Shown in pieces: positions 17,701-27,527 of a stretch of 64,000 bases of DNA. Below the pieces are notes generated by a model. That model did no database searches. It saw nothing but the letters and a program-made list of their open reading frames with translations, and had not been told where the DNA came from. The DNA lies in the NCBI GenBank assembly GCA_003225055.1, contig QIAU01000123.1, positions 50,353-114,352 on the forward strand, written 5' to 3'. Position 1 is the stretch's first letter. Each line of letters opens with the position of its first letter. Position numbers and translations under genes: made by a program. This DNA comes from Acidobacteriota bacterium (GTDB lineage: Bacteria; Acidobacteriota; Terriglobia; Terriglobales; Acidobacteriaceae).

Positions 17701-17977
17701 ACTGGGTACGTTGGCCAAGCAGAGCGGCAGCGCGGAATTCTTTGTACTGTTCCGATCCAGCGCCTCGGGTGTAACGGTGGAGAATGTGAAATTTATAAGC
17801 GGCGAGGAAAAGCTGCGGGCGTTCGGCGGGGCGCTACAAAAAATCAACTACAAGCCCACTTTGCCCGATGATACTCCCACCAAGATTCTGCGCCGCGGGG
17901 TTATTTCCTGTTCGGAGGTGAGCGGCGATTGCACGTTCGTGATGCAATTGACCGACGATGTGCGTTCGGTCGATTAG
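14783..17977 (+). CDS. Exported DUF3857/transglutaminase-like protein with TPR repeats
   Basis: A 1064-aa protein with a signal peptide (MIRRVLALAVFLVLSIFAGA). Next comes a DUF3857 beta domain (about residues 30-210), then a transglutaminase-like core. Its Cys is in NQYGDCKDKH (about 327), His in FDHVIS and Asp in WMDTTPE. A beta-rich region follows, then TPR repeats from about residue 645 (NESGYAALQNGNYPLALQLL, NNLGNAYLAQRD, NNLGRAYW, GNLGTMYAEW). A charged Lys-rich insert lies near residue 230. Such proteins are frequent in Acidobacteria and Bacteroidota; protease-like or scaffold roles are suggested but unproven. The start is chosen at the signal peptide; the frame is open to 14678. It is convergent with the amidase gene. 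Confidence 0.85.
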   Translation: MIRRVLALAVFLVLSIFAGAQKPEGKPSEKSAEKPDYSQESFVVEQVRTSYRFEDDGTGRKELFARVKVQSEAGVGQWGQVVVGYNSANERIEIPYVRVHKSDGGTITAPPDAVQDLSAPIERDAPVYTDYRQKHITVPGLRPGEVLEYDIVTIIHTALAPGQFWMEYDFDKTSITLDEQLEVNIPRERTIKLKNKSEFAPKVSEEDGRRIYRWTSSHLVREDDDKDKSKKKKKKLEPEPPAVQLTTFGSWEEVGRWYAALERERRMPTPEIRAKVEGLIKGLASDSDRVQTLYDYVSTNFRYVSLSLGVGRYQPHSAADVFHNQYGDCKDKHTLLEAMLDAAGYRASSVLINSSRKLDPDVPSPSQFDHVISLLPVGKDQIWMDTTPEVAPYRLLAFNLRKKQALVVPPNGAGHLVETPADPPVPNTQLEEMEGKVSDLGKLTVHVHYTLRGDTELLLRVIFRKVARQQWERLAQTMSALSGLDGEVSDLKASDPAVTRQPFELEYTVAKANYFDWSKKKSDLNLPLSQFPLAEADQDDTDLEPVKFGPPGQYTYRIKLELPAKYAAHAPLPFSMKRDYAEYQASYKLEGSTFTAERKLVLRERELPAERTGDYLAFRRAVFSDLAQRVSIESTVAGSPAPPPNLKADELNESGYAALQNGNYPLALQLLKRAVEVDPKHKLAWNNLGNAYLAQRDTKAAIPAYNKQIEVSPYDQYAYNNLGRAYWMDRNYDEAVKAFRQQIEVNPLDRSAHGNLGTMYAEWHKYDEAAGELEKAVSLAPDDPLLQVTLGDSYLNLGQDEKALAAFDHAVEISATPVVWNNIAYQLSLKKVHLDKAQQYAESAIAATAAALRNLTLEQLSARDLGLAPSLVAYWDTLGWIHFAKGDLDKAEKYVSAAWLLGQHGEVGDHLGQIYEKRGRKEQAIHTYALAMSGIRPIPETRGRLAALVGGEGKVPPLVSKSNQELQNLRTVKLGTLAKQSGSAEFFVLFRSSASGVTVENVKFISGEEKLRAFGGALQKINYKPTLPDDTPTKILRRGVISCSEVSGDCTFVMQLTDDVRSVD

Positions 17978-17993
17978 GCTGGCAGGAGCTGTC

Positions 17994-19370
17994 TCAGCCC
18001 TCCAGATTTACTTTACGAGCGTGCCAGTCCGTGGCTTGTTCGTAAGCCTGGGCCAGTGCCAACACTCGTCCCTCTTTCCAGTGTGGTCCGATGATCTGCA
18101 GTCCAATGGGCAATCCTCCCTGAGTGAAGCCGCAGGGCAGCGAGATGGCGGGCAATCCCCAGACATTGAACGGACGGGTGTTGCGCAGCATGAGGAGTTC
18201 GCGCGGACGTAACAGGTCTGGGTTTTCGGTTAGCTCAGTAAGTGTCGGCGGAGGGATGGGAACGGTCGGAGTGACAAGCACATCGACCGTGGCGAAGATT
18301 TGGCTGGCGGAGCGACGAAGTTCCTGCAATTCGGCTGTCAGCCGAGTTCGATTCTCGGCGGAGACACCCTTCCCGCTCTGAATTCTCCGCAAAGTTTCCG
18401 ATTGGTAGAGCTCTGGAGACTTCTCCACAAAGCTGGCGTGGTAGGCATAGGACTCGGCCGACTGTAGCGTTCGATCCATCGGGGCAGAAAGGGAGACGTC
18501 GCGTACGCCTGCGGTCGCATCCGAAAGAACCGACAGAGCTTGGTTCATTGCCGAAGCGACCTCCGGGTGCAGGTCCTCGTAGAACAACGCACGCGGCACG
18601 CCGACGCGGAGGTGCTGGGTCGTTGCATTCAGTGCTTCAACATAGTTCTGCGCGGGAACGTTCGCACTGTGTGGATCGGAGGGGTCGTACCCGGCGAGTG
18701 CCTGTAGCATAAGCGCGGAATCCGCAACGGTGCGCGTTAAGGGCCCGACATGATCCAGGGACCAGGAGAGCGGAATCACGGCACGAGCACTGACGCGTCC
18801 GTAGGTAGGCTTCAGACCGACAATTCCGCAAAGCGCGGCGGGCTCGCGGATCGAGCCCGCGGTATCTGTACCAATGGCTGCATAACACAGACCGGCGGCA
18901 ACCGCGGCGGCGGAACCTCCGGAAGAGCCGCCGGCAATGTGTTGCCGATTCCAGGGATTGCGGACTGCGCCGAAGTAACTCACGACCGAACTGCCACCGT
19001 AAGCGAATTCGTGCAAGTTATGCTTGCCTAGAAACAGGGCGCCTGCTGTTTTCAGGCGGCGGACAACTTCGGCGTCTTCCGACGGAACGCGATCTTTGAA
19101 TAGGGCACTGGCAGCGGTGGTCTTCACACCCGCTGTGTCGATGAGATCTTTGAGAGCGATGGGGATGCCGTGCAGCGGGCCGCGCCACCGGCCGGCTTGA
19201 ATTTCAGCTTCGGCGGCGCGCGCTTTGGACAGGGCCGATTCCGCCGTTACCGTGATGAAAGCGTTGATGGTCGGGTTCAGCTTTTCAATGTTATGCAGGC
19301 AGTCCTTCGTGAGTTTGGCGGGCGAGATCACGCCTCGGCGCACCTGTTCCGAGATTTCTGCGATTCCCAT
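17994..19370 (-). CDS. Amidase (amidase signature family, GatA-like)
   Basis: It hydrolyses an amide bond by the Ser-cisSer-Lys mechanism. By alignment with GatA the triad is Lys74 (ALKDLID), Ser149 (AGGSSGGSA) and Ser173 (TDTAGSIREPA). At 458 aa it is slightly shorter than GatA (about 480), and there is no gatB or gatC beside it. A stand-alone amidase is therefore as likely as the Glu-tRNA(Gln) amidotransferase subunit. It is divergent from the aldehyde dehydrogenase gene, with 115 bases between the starts. Confidence 0.85.
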   Translation of the reverse strand: MGIAEISEQVRRGVISPAKLTKDCLHNIEKLNPTINAFITVTAESALSKARAAEAEIQAGRWRGPLHGIPIALKDLIDTAGVKTTAASALFKDRVPSEDAEVVRRLKTAGALFLGKHNLHEFAYGGSSVVSYFGAVRNPWNRQHIAGGSSGGSAAAVAAGLCYAAIGTDTAGSIREPAALCGIVGLKPTYGRVSARAVIPLSWSLDHVGPLTRTVADSALMLQALAGYDPSDPHSANVPAQNYVEALNATTQHLRVGVPRALFYEDLHPEVASAMNQALSVLSDATAGVRDVSLSAPMDRTLQSAESYAYHASFVEKSPELYQSETLRRIQSGKGVSAENRTRLTAELQELRRSASQIFATVDVLVTPTVPIPPPTLTELTENPDLLRPRELLMLRNTRPFNVWGLPAISLPCGFTQGGLPIGLQIIGPHWKEGRVLALAQAYEQATDWHARKVNLEG

Positions 19371-19445
19371 GCAGTCGGAAAAGTATATCGTTTAACGACT
19401 TAAGCAAGAGCCGGGTTGACCCCAGCAACTTATTGCGCAAGGTTC

Positions 19446-19451
19446 TATAAT
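19446..19451 (+). promoter_or_regulatory. Candidate -10 element of the aldehyde dehydrogenase gene
   Basis: TATAAT at 19446-19451, 35 bases before the ATG at 19486. The only good -35-like hexamer (TTGACC, 19416-19421) is 24 bases away, too far for a standard promoter, so the call rests on the -10 alone. Confidence 0.35.
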
Positions 19452-19485
19452 CTTGCCTTGGCCGTTCGGCCCGGGGGTTGATTCC

Positions 19486-20931
19486 ATGGCACAGATGACC
19501 GCGACGCCTGTCACTACGCGTGGGTTTTTCGTTGACGGCAAATGGATCGAACAGGGCGAACTGGTGGAGGTGCGTGCGCCCTATGAGGGAAGCGTCTTGG
19601 CGCAGGTATTTCAAGGGACACGCCAACATGCCGAAGCCGCCATCCGAGCCGCGGTAAAGGCATTCGGCACCACCCGGCGATTGCCGGCATTCGAACGACA
19701 GCGGGTACTGCGCCGGGTCGCGCAGACCATCACAGAGCGCAAAGACGAGTTTTCGCGCACGCTGGCGCAGGAGGCGGGCAAGCCGATCAAGGCGGCTCGC
19801 ACCGAAGTCGAGCGCGCCATCTTTACCTTCACCGTGGCGGCCGAGGAGAGTACCCGCATCCACGGTGAGTTCCTGCCCTTGGATTGGCAAGAATTTACGG
19901 CCGGACGGTGGGGCATTGTGCGTCGATTCCCGCTGGGACCGATCGCGGGGATCACTCCGTTCAATTTTCCTGTGAATCTTGTCGCTCACAAAGTGGCTCC
20001 CGCCATCGCAGCCGGGTGTTCCATGGTGCTCAAGCCGGCGCCACAAACGCCTTTAAGCGCGCTGCTGCTGGCCGAAGCAGTACAACAGGCGGGCTGGCCC
20101 GACGGCGGACTGAACATATTGCCGCTCTCGAACGAAGATGCCGGCTTACTGGTGGCGGATGAACGCATCAAGCTCATCAGCTTTACCGGGAGCGCTACGG
20201 TAGGCTGGGCGATCAAGCGAAATGCCGGGAAGAAAAAGGTGGTTCTCGAGTTGGGCGGCAATGCCGGAGTCATCGTGCACAGCGATGCCGACCTCACCTA
20301 TGCCGCCGAGCGCTGCGTGGCGGGCGGTTTTGCCTACGCCGGTCAGACGTGCATCTCGGTCCAGCGTATCCTGGTGGAGCGGTCGGTATACGGGAAATTT
20401 ACCGATGCCCTGCTGGCCGGGGTGAAGAAGCTAACCCTAGGCGACCCTCTGGAGGAAGCGACCGATGTGGGTCCGCTGATCCGCGAATCGGATGCTGCGC
20501 GCGCTGTGGACTGGGTACAGGAAGCGGTGCGTGGCGGCGCGAGGTTGCTTTGTGGCGGGCAGCGCAAGGGCCAGATGCTCGAGCCCACCGTACTCAGCGG
20601 CACCAGGCCGGATATGAAAGTCAATTGCCAGGAAATTTTTGCCCCCGTGGTGACGGTCGAACCCTATGATGAGTTCGAGGCCGCGGTGCGGCAGGTCAAC
20701 AACTCTCCTTATGGTCTGCAAGCGGGCATCTTCACTCGCGACGCGAAGCTTCTCTTTCAGGCTTACGAAGAATTGGAAGTGGGAAGCGTCATTGCCGGCG
20801 ATATCCCCAGTTTTCGGATAGACCACATGCCTTATGGCGGCATCAAAGACTCCGGACTGGGCCGCGAAGGATTGCGCTACGCCATCGAAGAGATGACTGA
20901 ACCCAAACTGCTGGTTATGAATTTGCGCTAA
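19486..20931 (+). CDS. NAD(P)-dependent aldehyde dehydrogenase
   Basis: It oxidises an aldehyde to the acid. ALDH superfamily signatures are complete: Rossmann/cofactor segment PFNFPVNLVAHKVAPA with CSMVLKPAPQTP, ISFTGSATVGW, general base Glu in LELGGNAG, and nucleophile Cys in AGQTCISVQRI. The end segment PYGGIKDSGLGREG is also present. The start ATG at 19486 gives 481 aa with the domain beginning TTRGFFVDGKWIEQG; the frame is open to 19453, but those codons are not family-like. It resembles GapN/lactaldehyde dehydrogenase-type enzymes. The substrate cannot be read from sequence. Confidence 0.93.
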   Translation: MAQMTATPVTTRGFFVDGKWIEQGELVEVRAPYEGSVLAQVFQGTRQHAEAAIRAAVKAFGTTRRLPAFERQRVLRRVAQTITERKDEFSRTLAQEAGKPIKAARTEVERAIFTFTVAAEESTRIHGEFLPLDWQEFTAGRWGIVRRFPLGPIAGITPFNFPVNLVAHKVAPAIAAGCSMVLKPAPQTPLSALLLAEAVQQAGWPDGGLNILPLSNEDAGLLVADERIKLISFTGSATVGWAIKRNAGKKKVVLELGGNAGVIVHSDADLTYAAERCVAGGFAYAGQTCISVQRILVERSVYGKFTDALLAGVKKLTLGDPLEEATDVGPLIRESDAARAVDWVQEAVRGGARLLCGGQRKGQMLEPTVLSGTRPDMKVNCQEIFAPVVTVEPYDEFEAAVRQVNNSPYGLQAGIFTRDAKLLFQAYEELEVGSVIAGDIPSFRIDHMPYGGIKDSGLGREGLRYAIEEMTEPKLLVMNLR

Positions 20932-21034
20932 GCAGAATTTTTGTCGGAACCGAGCTCGGCCCGGGCGAGAGTTGTAGAAAAAAACAACCCTCACCTCATC
21001 CTAAACTTCTTGTTTCCTGATCGGCGACAGGCAC

Positions 21035-21061
21035 GTGACAAGGCGTGCCGCCTGTTATAAT
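21035..21061 (+). promoter_or_regulatory. Candidate promoter of the act-cox respiratory operon
   Basis: A consensus -10 TATAAT (21056-21061) is preceded by GTGACA (21035-21040) at 15 bases, a slightly short spacer. It lies about 100 bases upstream of the first gene, in the only sizeable gap before twelve tightly packed genes. Confidence 0.45.
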
Positions 21062-21162
21062 CACAGGCTTTCGTATGCACCGTCACACTCATCGTGATGG
21101 CGTAACCGGCTCTTCCTGAAACCGGGAACCTCGGTTCCCGCCTCGCTGGAAAGTTTTCGTCG

Positions 21163-21861
21163 ATGGCGCAGATCTTTCATCGCAGTACTAATACAATTTC
21201 GCGGGCCACAATTTTTGGAGCGGTATTCATTGTCGCCTTTCTGTTCTGGGCCGCGGCGCAAGTTCAGCGCTCCCCCTACGTGACGTATGCGGGCGTGGTG
21301 CGGCCGCAGCCGGTTCCCTTCAGCCATCAGCACCACGTGGCCGGACTCGGCATTGATTGCCGCTACTGCCACACCTCGGTTGAGGAGTCCCGGTTCGCAG
21401 GGATTCCGCCCACCAAGACCTGCATGAATTGCCACGCTCAGGTCTGGACCAAGGCTTCGCTGCTGGAGCCGGTGCGGGAGAGCTTGCGGACGGACAAGTC
21501 TCTGGTCTGGACGCGGGTCAACGACCTCCCCGATTTCGTTTATTTCGATCACAGCATTCACATCCACAAGGGCGTGGGCTGCGATACATGCCATGGGCCA
21601 GTCGACCGCATGCCCATGATGTACAACTACGGGTCGCTGCTGATGGAGTGGTGCCTGAATTGCCACCGCGCTCCGGAGAAAAATCTTCGCCCGCGCGAGC
21701 AGGTCTTCAACATGCGGTATCAGCAGCCTTCGAGCGACAATCCCGTTCTGCTCGACGGCAGGAGCTTCAGCGATCAAGATTCGCTGGGAACTTATCTGGT
21801 CACGAAATACAAGGTGCGTACCGTGGCCGATATCACCAGTTGCGACACGTGCCATCGCTAA
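21163..21861 (+). CDS. actA: Alternative complex III subunit ActA, pentaheme cytochrome c
   Basis: The membrane-anchored multiheme subunit of alternative complex III, which passes electrons from menaquinol to a cytochrome c domain or oxidase. One N-terminal membrane helix (FGAVFIVAFLFWAAAQ) precedes a periplasmic part with five CxxCH heme sites: CRYCH, CMNCH, CDTCH, CLNCH and CDTCH. The 232-aa length and five hemes match the family. It is the first gene of the act-sco-cox operon, 28 bases upstream of actB. Confidence 0.93.
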   Translation: MAQIFHRSTNTISRATIFGAVFIVAFLFWAAAQVQRSPYVTYAGVVRPQPVPFSHQHHVAGLGIDCRYCHTSVEESRFAGIPPTKTCMNCHAQVWTKASLLEPVRESLRTDKSLVWTRVNDLPDFVYFDHSIHIHKGVGCDTCHGPVDRMPMMYNYGSLLMEWCLNCHRAPEKNLRPREQVFNMRYQQPSSDNPVLLDGRSFSDQDSLGTYLVTKYKVRTVADITSCDTCHR

Positions 21862-21889
21862 AGGTAGAGCGGCATGTTTAGGAGAGGCG

Positions 21890-24800
21890 TTGACAGCCAA
21901 GATGGAAAAAAACAACAACAAGCAGCCCCGCGAAGACGTTGGCCCGGGAAAGAAGAACAAACTGGACTTGGCGAGGGTGCGCGCCAAAATTGCCGAGACC
22001 AAGGGGCCCGAGTATTGGCGAAGCCTGGAGGAGCTCACGGGCAGCGAAGAATTCCGGGACATGCTCCGCCGTGAGTTTCCCGAGGGCGCGTCGGAGTGGC
22101 TGGACTCGGTGTCGCGGCGCGGGTTTCTGAAATTAATGGGCGCATCGCTGGCGCTCGCCGGGATGACGGCCTGCACAAAGCAACCGCTCGAACCCATCGT
22201 TCCTTACGTAAAGCAGCCGGAGGAAGTGGTTCCGGGGCGGCCTCTGTTTTACGCTACCGCTTTTTCGCTGGGTGGATACGCGACTCCGCTGCTGGTGGAA
22301 AGTCACCTCGGTCGCCCCACCAAGATCGAAGGCAACGATCAGCATCCTGTCAGTCTCGGCGGAACCGATGTCTTCTCACAGGCGTCGCTGCTCGATCTTT
22401 ACGATCCTGATCGCTCCCAGACCGTCACCTACATGGGCGATGCCTATTCCTGGAGTTCGTTCCTGGCAGCGTTCCAGGGACCCCTGAACGTGCAGAAGAC
22501 GCTGAAAGGTGCTGGCATTCGCGTGCTCACGCAAACCGTCTCTTCACCTACGCTGGCTGACCAGATGCGGCAGTTCCTGAAGCTGTATCCGGAGGCGAAG
22601 TGGCATGTATACGAGCCGGTGAACCGGGACAACGTGCTTGCCGGGGCACAGATGGCGTTCGGGCAGCCGGTCGAGACGCAGTACAAACTGGAATATGCGG
22701 ACATCATCATTTCCCTCGATGCCGATTTTCTTTATGCGGGATTTCCGGGGTTCACGCGCTACGCGCGCGACTACGCAGCACGACGAGATCCGGATGGGCA
22801 CATGAACCGGCTGTACGTGATCGAGAGCACGCCCACCTCTACCGGAGTGAAGGCTGATCACAGGTTGCCGATGCGGGCGGCGGAGGTCGAAGAATTTACC
22901 CGGGCGCTGGCGTCCGCTCTGGGCATTAATGGAGGCGGCGTACCGCCGAGGGACACACAGGCGAAGTTTCTCCATGCGATGGTCGGCGATCTAAGGTCGC
23001 AGCGCGGGAACAGCGTTGTGATCGTGGGCGATCACCAGCCGCCCGTAGTCCATGCGCTCGGTCATGCCATTAATCAGGCGCTCGGCAACGTTGGGCGCAC
23101 CTTAGTTTACACCGATCCTGTCGATGCCAATCCCATCAACCAGACCGAATCTTTGCGCGATCTGGTTGCCGATATGCGGGGCGGGAAAGTGGACATGCTG
23201 CTGATCCTGGGCGGCAATCCTGCCTACGATGCACCTGCCGACCTGGGTTTTGCCGATGCGCTTAAGAACACCAAGGTCCCACTCCGGATCCACGTGGGTC
23301 TTCACCAGAACGAAACGGCTGAGCTTTGCCTGTGGCACATCAACGAAGCGCACTATCTGGAATCCTGGGGCGATACGCGGGCGTATGACGGGACGTTGAG
23401 CATGGTTCAACCGCTGATTGCGCCTTTGTACAGCGGAAAAAGCATTTACGAAATGATGGCGCTTTTTTCCGGTCAGGCGGAAGCGACCGGATACCAGTTG
23501 CTGCGCAGCTATTGGCAGAAGCAGCATGCGGGTGCGGACTTCGAGATGTTCTGGCGCAAGTCGCTGCATGACGGCTGGATTGAGGGCTCCGCCTATCGGC
23601 CCAAGCAGGTTGCGCTGAAAGCCGCGGACTTCCCCGTCGCCAGCCAAGTCGACGCAAGAGCCATCGAGATTAACTTCCGTCGCGATCCGTCGATTTGGGA
23701 TGGACGCTTCGCCAACAACGGCTGGCTGCAGGAATTGCCCAAGCCGCTGACCAAGATGACCTGGGACAACCCGCTGCTGATCGGCGTCGCGATGGCGGAG
23801 CGGCTCGGGCTCGAGAAGGAAGATGTCGTGGAACTGGAGCTGCAAGGCAAGAAGCTGATGGCGCCGGTCTGGGTGCAGGCGGGCCATCCCGATAACTCGG
23901 TGACGGTTTTTCTCGGCTATGGGCGCAGCCGGGCCGGACGAACGGGCACAGGATTTGGCATCAACGTGTACCACCTGCGCACTAGCGCGATCCCCTGGTT
24001 CACGACTGGCGCTTCCCTGCGCAAGACCGGGGACACATACAAGCTGGCCACCACCCAGGGTTATCAGACGATGGAAACTCCCATCGGGAGCCGCCCGCAG
24101 GTGCGGGAAGCTTCGCTCGAGGACTACAAGAAGGATCCGAATTTTGCCAGTGAAGACGAGCCCAAGCCGGACTTCAGTCTCTATCCCAGGCTGCCGGGCT
24201 TTGAATACGAGAAAAATCAGTATGCATGGGGCATGGCGATTGACCTGAATGCCTGCGTCGGGTGCAACAACTGCATGGTTGCCTGCCAGTCGGAGAACAA
24301 TGTGCCGGTGGTGGGCAAAGATCAGACCGTCAAGGGCCGGCACATGCATTGGCTTCGCGTGGATACGTACTACCAGGGCGAGCGCGACGCTCCGCGGGCT
24401 TTCTTCCAGCCGGTGCCCTGCATGCAGTGCGAGAACGCGCCCTGTGAAGTGGTTTGCCCGGTGGGCGCGACCGTGCACAGTACCGAAGGCCTGAATGACA
24501 TGGTCTACAACCGCTGCGTGGGGACGCGCTATTGCTCGAACAACTGTCCTTACAAGGTGCGGCGGTTCAATTTCCTGCGTTTCCAGGATTGGGACACACC
24601 GCAATACAAGATGATGCGCAATCCCAACGTCTCCGTGCGTAGCCGCGGGGTTATGGAGAAGTGCACTTACTGCGTGCAGCGCATCACGCAGCACCGGGTG
24701 GATGCGGAACGGGAAGATCGCAAGATTGCCGACGGTGAACTCGAAACCGCATGCCAGCAGTCCTGCCCGGCCAACGCGATTGTATTCGGCAACATCAACG

Positions 24801-24946
24801 ATCCCAACAGCCGGGTGGCCAAGTTGAAAGCATCGTCGCGAAATTATGGCCTGCTAGCGGATTTGAATACTCGGCCGCGGACTACTTACCTGGCGGAAGT
24901 TCGCAACCTCAATCCCGAACTGGAAGAGAAAGCGGAGCACCGCTAA
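21890..24946 (+). CDS. actB: Alternative complex III subunit ActB (molybdopterin-oxidoreductase-like plus Fe-S)
   Basis: The large periplasmic subunit of alternative complex III (1018 aa), a fusion of a molybdopterin-oxidoreductase-like domain without the cofactor role and an FeS ferredoxin domain. A twin-arginine motif (SRRGFLKLMGASLALAG, about residue 75) lies after an unusually long leader, as is normal for ActB. Four Cys clusters are at the C-terminal side: CVGCNNCMVAC, CMQCENAPCEVVCP, CVGTRYCSNNCP and CTYCVQR with CQQSCP. The start is a TTG at 21890 with AGGAG 5 bases upstream; the next in-frame ATG (21902) has no ribosome site. Confidence 0.94.
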   Translation: MTAKMEKNNNKQPREDVGPGKKNKLDLARVRAKIAETKGPEYWRSLEELTGSEEFRDMLRREFPEGASEWLDSVSRRGFLKLMGASLALAGMTACTKQPLEPIVPYVKQPEEVVPGRPLFYATAFSLGGYATPLLVESHLGRPTKIEGNDQHPVSLGGTDVFSQASLLDLYDPDRSQTVTYMGDAYSWSSFLAAFQGPLNVQKTLKGAGIRVLTQTVSSPTLADQMRQFLKLYPEAKWHVYEPVNRDNVLAGAQMAFGQPVETQYKLEYADIIISLDADFLYAGFPGFTRYARDYAARRDPDGHMNRLYVIESTPTSTGVKADHRLPMRAAEVEEFTRALASALGINGGGVPPRDTQAKFLHAMVGDLRSQRGNSVVIVGDHQPPVVHALGHAINQALGNVGRTLVYTDPVDANPINQTESLRDLVADMRGGKVDMLLILGGNPAYDAPADLGFADALKNTKVPLRIHVGLHQNETAELCLWHINEAHYLESWGDTRAYDGTLSMVQPLIAPLYSGKSIYEMMALFSGQAEATGYQLLRSYWQKQHAGADFEMFWRKSLHDGWIEGSAYRPKQVALKAADFPVASQVDARAIEINFRRDPSIWDGRFANNGWLQELPKPLTKMTWDNPLLIGVAMAERLGLEKEDVVELELQGKKLMAPVWVQAGHPDNSVTVFLGYGRSRAGRTGTGFGINVYHLRTSAIPWFTTGASLRKTGDTYKLATTQGYQTMETPIGSRPQVREASLEDYKKDPNFASEDEPKPDFSLYPRLPGFEYEKNQYAWGMAIDLNACVGCNNCMVACQSENNVPVVGKDQTVKGRHMHWLRVDTYYQGERDAPRAFFQPVPCMQCENAPCEVVCPVGATVHSTEGLNDMVYNRCVGTRYCSNNCPYKVRRFNFLRFQDWDTPQYKMMRNPNVSVRSRGVMEKCTYCVQRITQHRVDAEREDRKIADGELETACQQSCPANAIVFGNINDPNSRVAKLKASSRNYGLLADLNTRPRTTYLAEVRNLNPELEEKAEHR

Positions 24947-24949
24947 ACG

Positions 24950-26325
<1,376 letters not shown>

Positions 26326-26329
<4 letters not shown>

Positions 26330-26862
26330 AGAAGGTTCCCATCTACGGACTGATGGCGGAATTCGATTCGCCGGCTGACCTGGTGAAGGCGGCGCATCGG
26401 ACGTACGAAGAGGGATACCGAAAAATCGATGCCTATAGTCCGTTCCCGATTGAAGAACTGGCGGAAGCGATCGGGTTTCATCGCAGCGGCGTGCCGCTGG
26501 TGGTGCTGGTGGGGGGAATCCTGGGCTGCGTAGGCGGATACATGATGCAGTACTGGATCCACGTCATCAATTACCCGATCAACGTCGGAGGGCGGCCATT
26601 TAATTCCTGGCCGTCGTTCGTCGTGGTCACGTTTGAGACGACGATCCTGTTTGCGGGATTGGCCGCGGTTTTCGGGATGCTGGCGCTGAATGGCCTGCCT
26701 ATGCCCTATCACCCGGTGTTTAACGTGCCGCGATTTGCATTCGCCACCAAGGATAGATTCTTCCTCATCATTTTTTCTTCGGATGTCAAGTACGATCGAG
26801 CAGCGACCCGGCGCTTTCTGGAAAGCCTGGAACCGCGTTCGATTTCGGAGGTGCCGAGCTGA
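26326..26862 (+). CDS. actD: Alternative complex III subunit ActD (DUF3341)
   Basis: A small membrane subunit of 178 aa. It has an N-terminal soluble domain with the family motif GLMAEFDSPADLVKAA, then two membrane helices (VPLVVLVGGILGCVGGYMM and WPSFVVVTFETTILFAGLAA), and a DRFFLIIFSSD segment near the end. The GTG start at 26326 overlaps the actC stop by 4 bases. Confidence 0.92.
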
Positions 26863-26864
26863 GT

Positions 26865-27527
26865 ATGGCGGACCTGCGAAAGATTGCGCCGCTCGGAACT
26901 GCTGTCTTGTTGTTGGCAGGATGCCGCCAAGACATGCACAACCAGCCGCGCTTCAAGCCGCTGGCAAAGAGCGATTTTTATACGGATTTGCGATCAGCCC
27001 GGCCGCCGGTCGAAGGCACGGTGGCCCGCGGCGACTTACGGGCTGATTCGTACCTCTATAGCGGCATGATTCCAGGGAGCGATACTCCGGGTGAGTACAT
27101 GCCCTTCCCGGTAAACGAGGAAGTTTTGGCGCGCGGGCGAGAGCGATTCAACATCTACTGCACGCCATGTCACTCGCGACTGGGAGACGGCAACGGGATT
27201 GTACCCACGCGGGGATTTGCGCGTAAGCCGCCTTCATTCCACATCGACCGCCTGAGGAAGGCTCCGCTGGGACATTTTTTTGACATCATCACGCACGGGT
27301 TTGGAATCATGCCCGACTACGCTGCGCAAATTGCTCCCAAGGACCGGTGGGCGATTGTGGCGTACATCCGGGCGCTGCAGCTAAGCCAGAACGCGAGTGC
27401 GGATCAGATTCCTCGAGGGCAGGCGATGCCATCGCCGATGCCCAAGTTTCGCGGCGACCCGGGCTCGGGTGCAACTCTGCCCGAGTCCGCGGCACCGTCC
27501 AAGGCACAACCGGAGGAGCCCAAATGA
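26865..27527 (+). CDS. actE: Alternative complex III subunit ActE, monoheme cytochrome c lipoprotein
   Basis: A 220-aa periplasmic cytochrome c anchored by a lipid. A lipoprotein signal ends in the lipobox LLAGC (Cys at about residue 24). One heme site, CTPCH, lies in FNIYCTPCHSRLGDGNG, with a distal Met likely in the FGIMPDYAAQ segment. The C-terminal tail is Pro/Ala-rich. It starts 2 bases after actD and overlaps actF by 4 bases (ATGA). Confidence 0.92.
   Translation: MADLRKIAPLGTAVLLLAGCRQDMHNQPRFKPLAKSDFYTDLRSARPPVEGTVARGDLRADSYLYSGMIPGSDTPGEYMPFPVNEEVLARGRERFNIYCTPCHSRLGDGNGIVPTRGFARKPPSFHIDRLRKAPLGHFFDIITHGFGIMPDYAAQIAPKDRWAIVAYIRALQLSQNASADQIPRGQAMPSPMPKFRGDPGSGATLPESAAPSKAQPEEPK

Noticed and set aside
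21061..22197. 378-codon minus-strand ORF over the act promoter and actA
   Set aside because: A shadow of actA, and it would cover the operon promoter; no domain seen.
23102..24694. 530-codon minus-strand ORF opposite actB
   Set aside because: A shadow ORF caused by high GC content; the actB frame on the other strand has complete domains and cysteine clusters.
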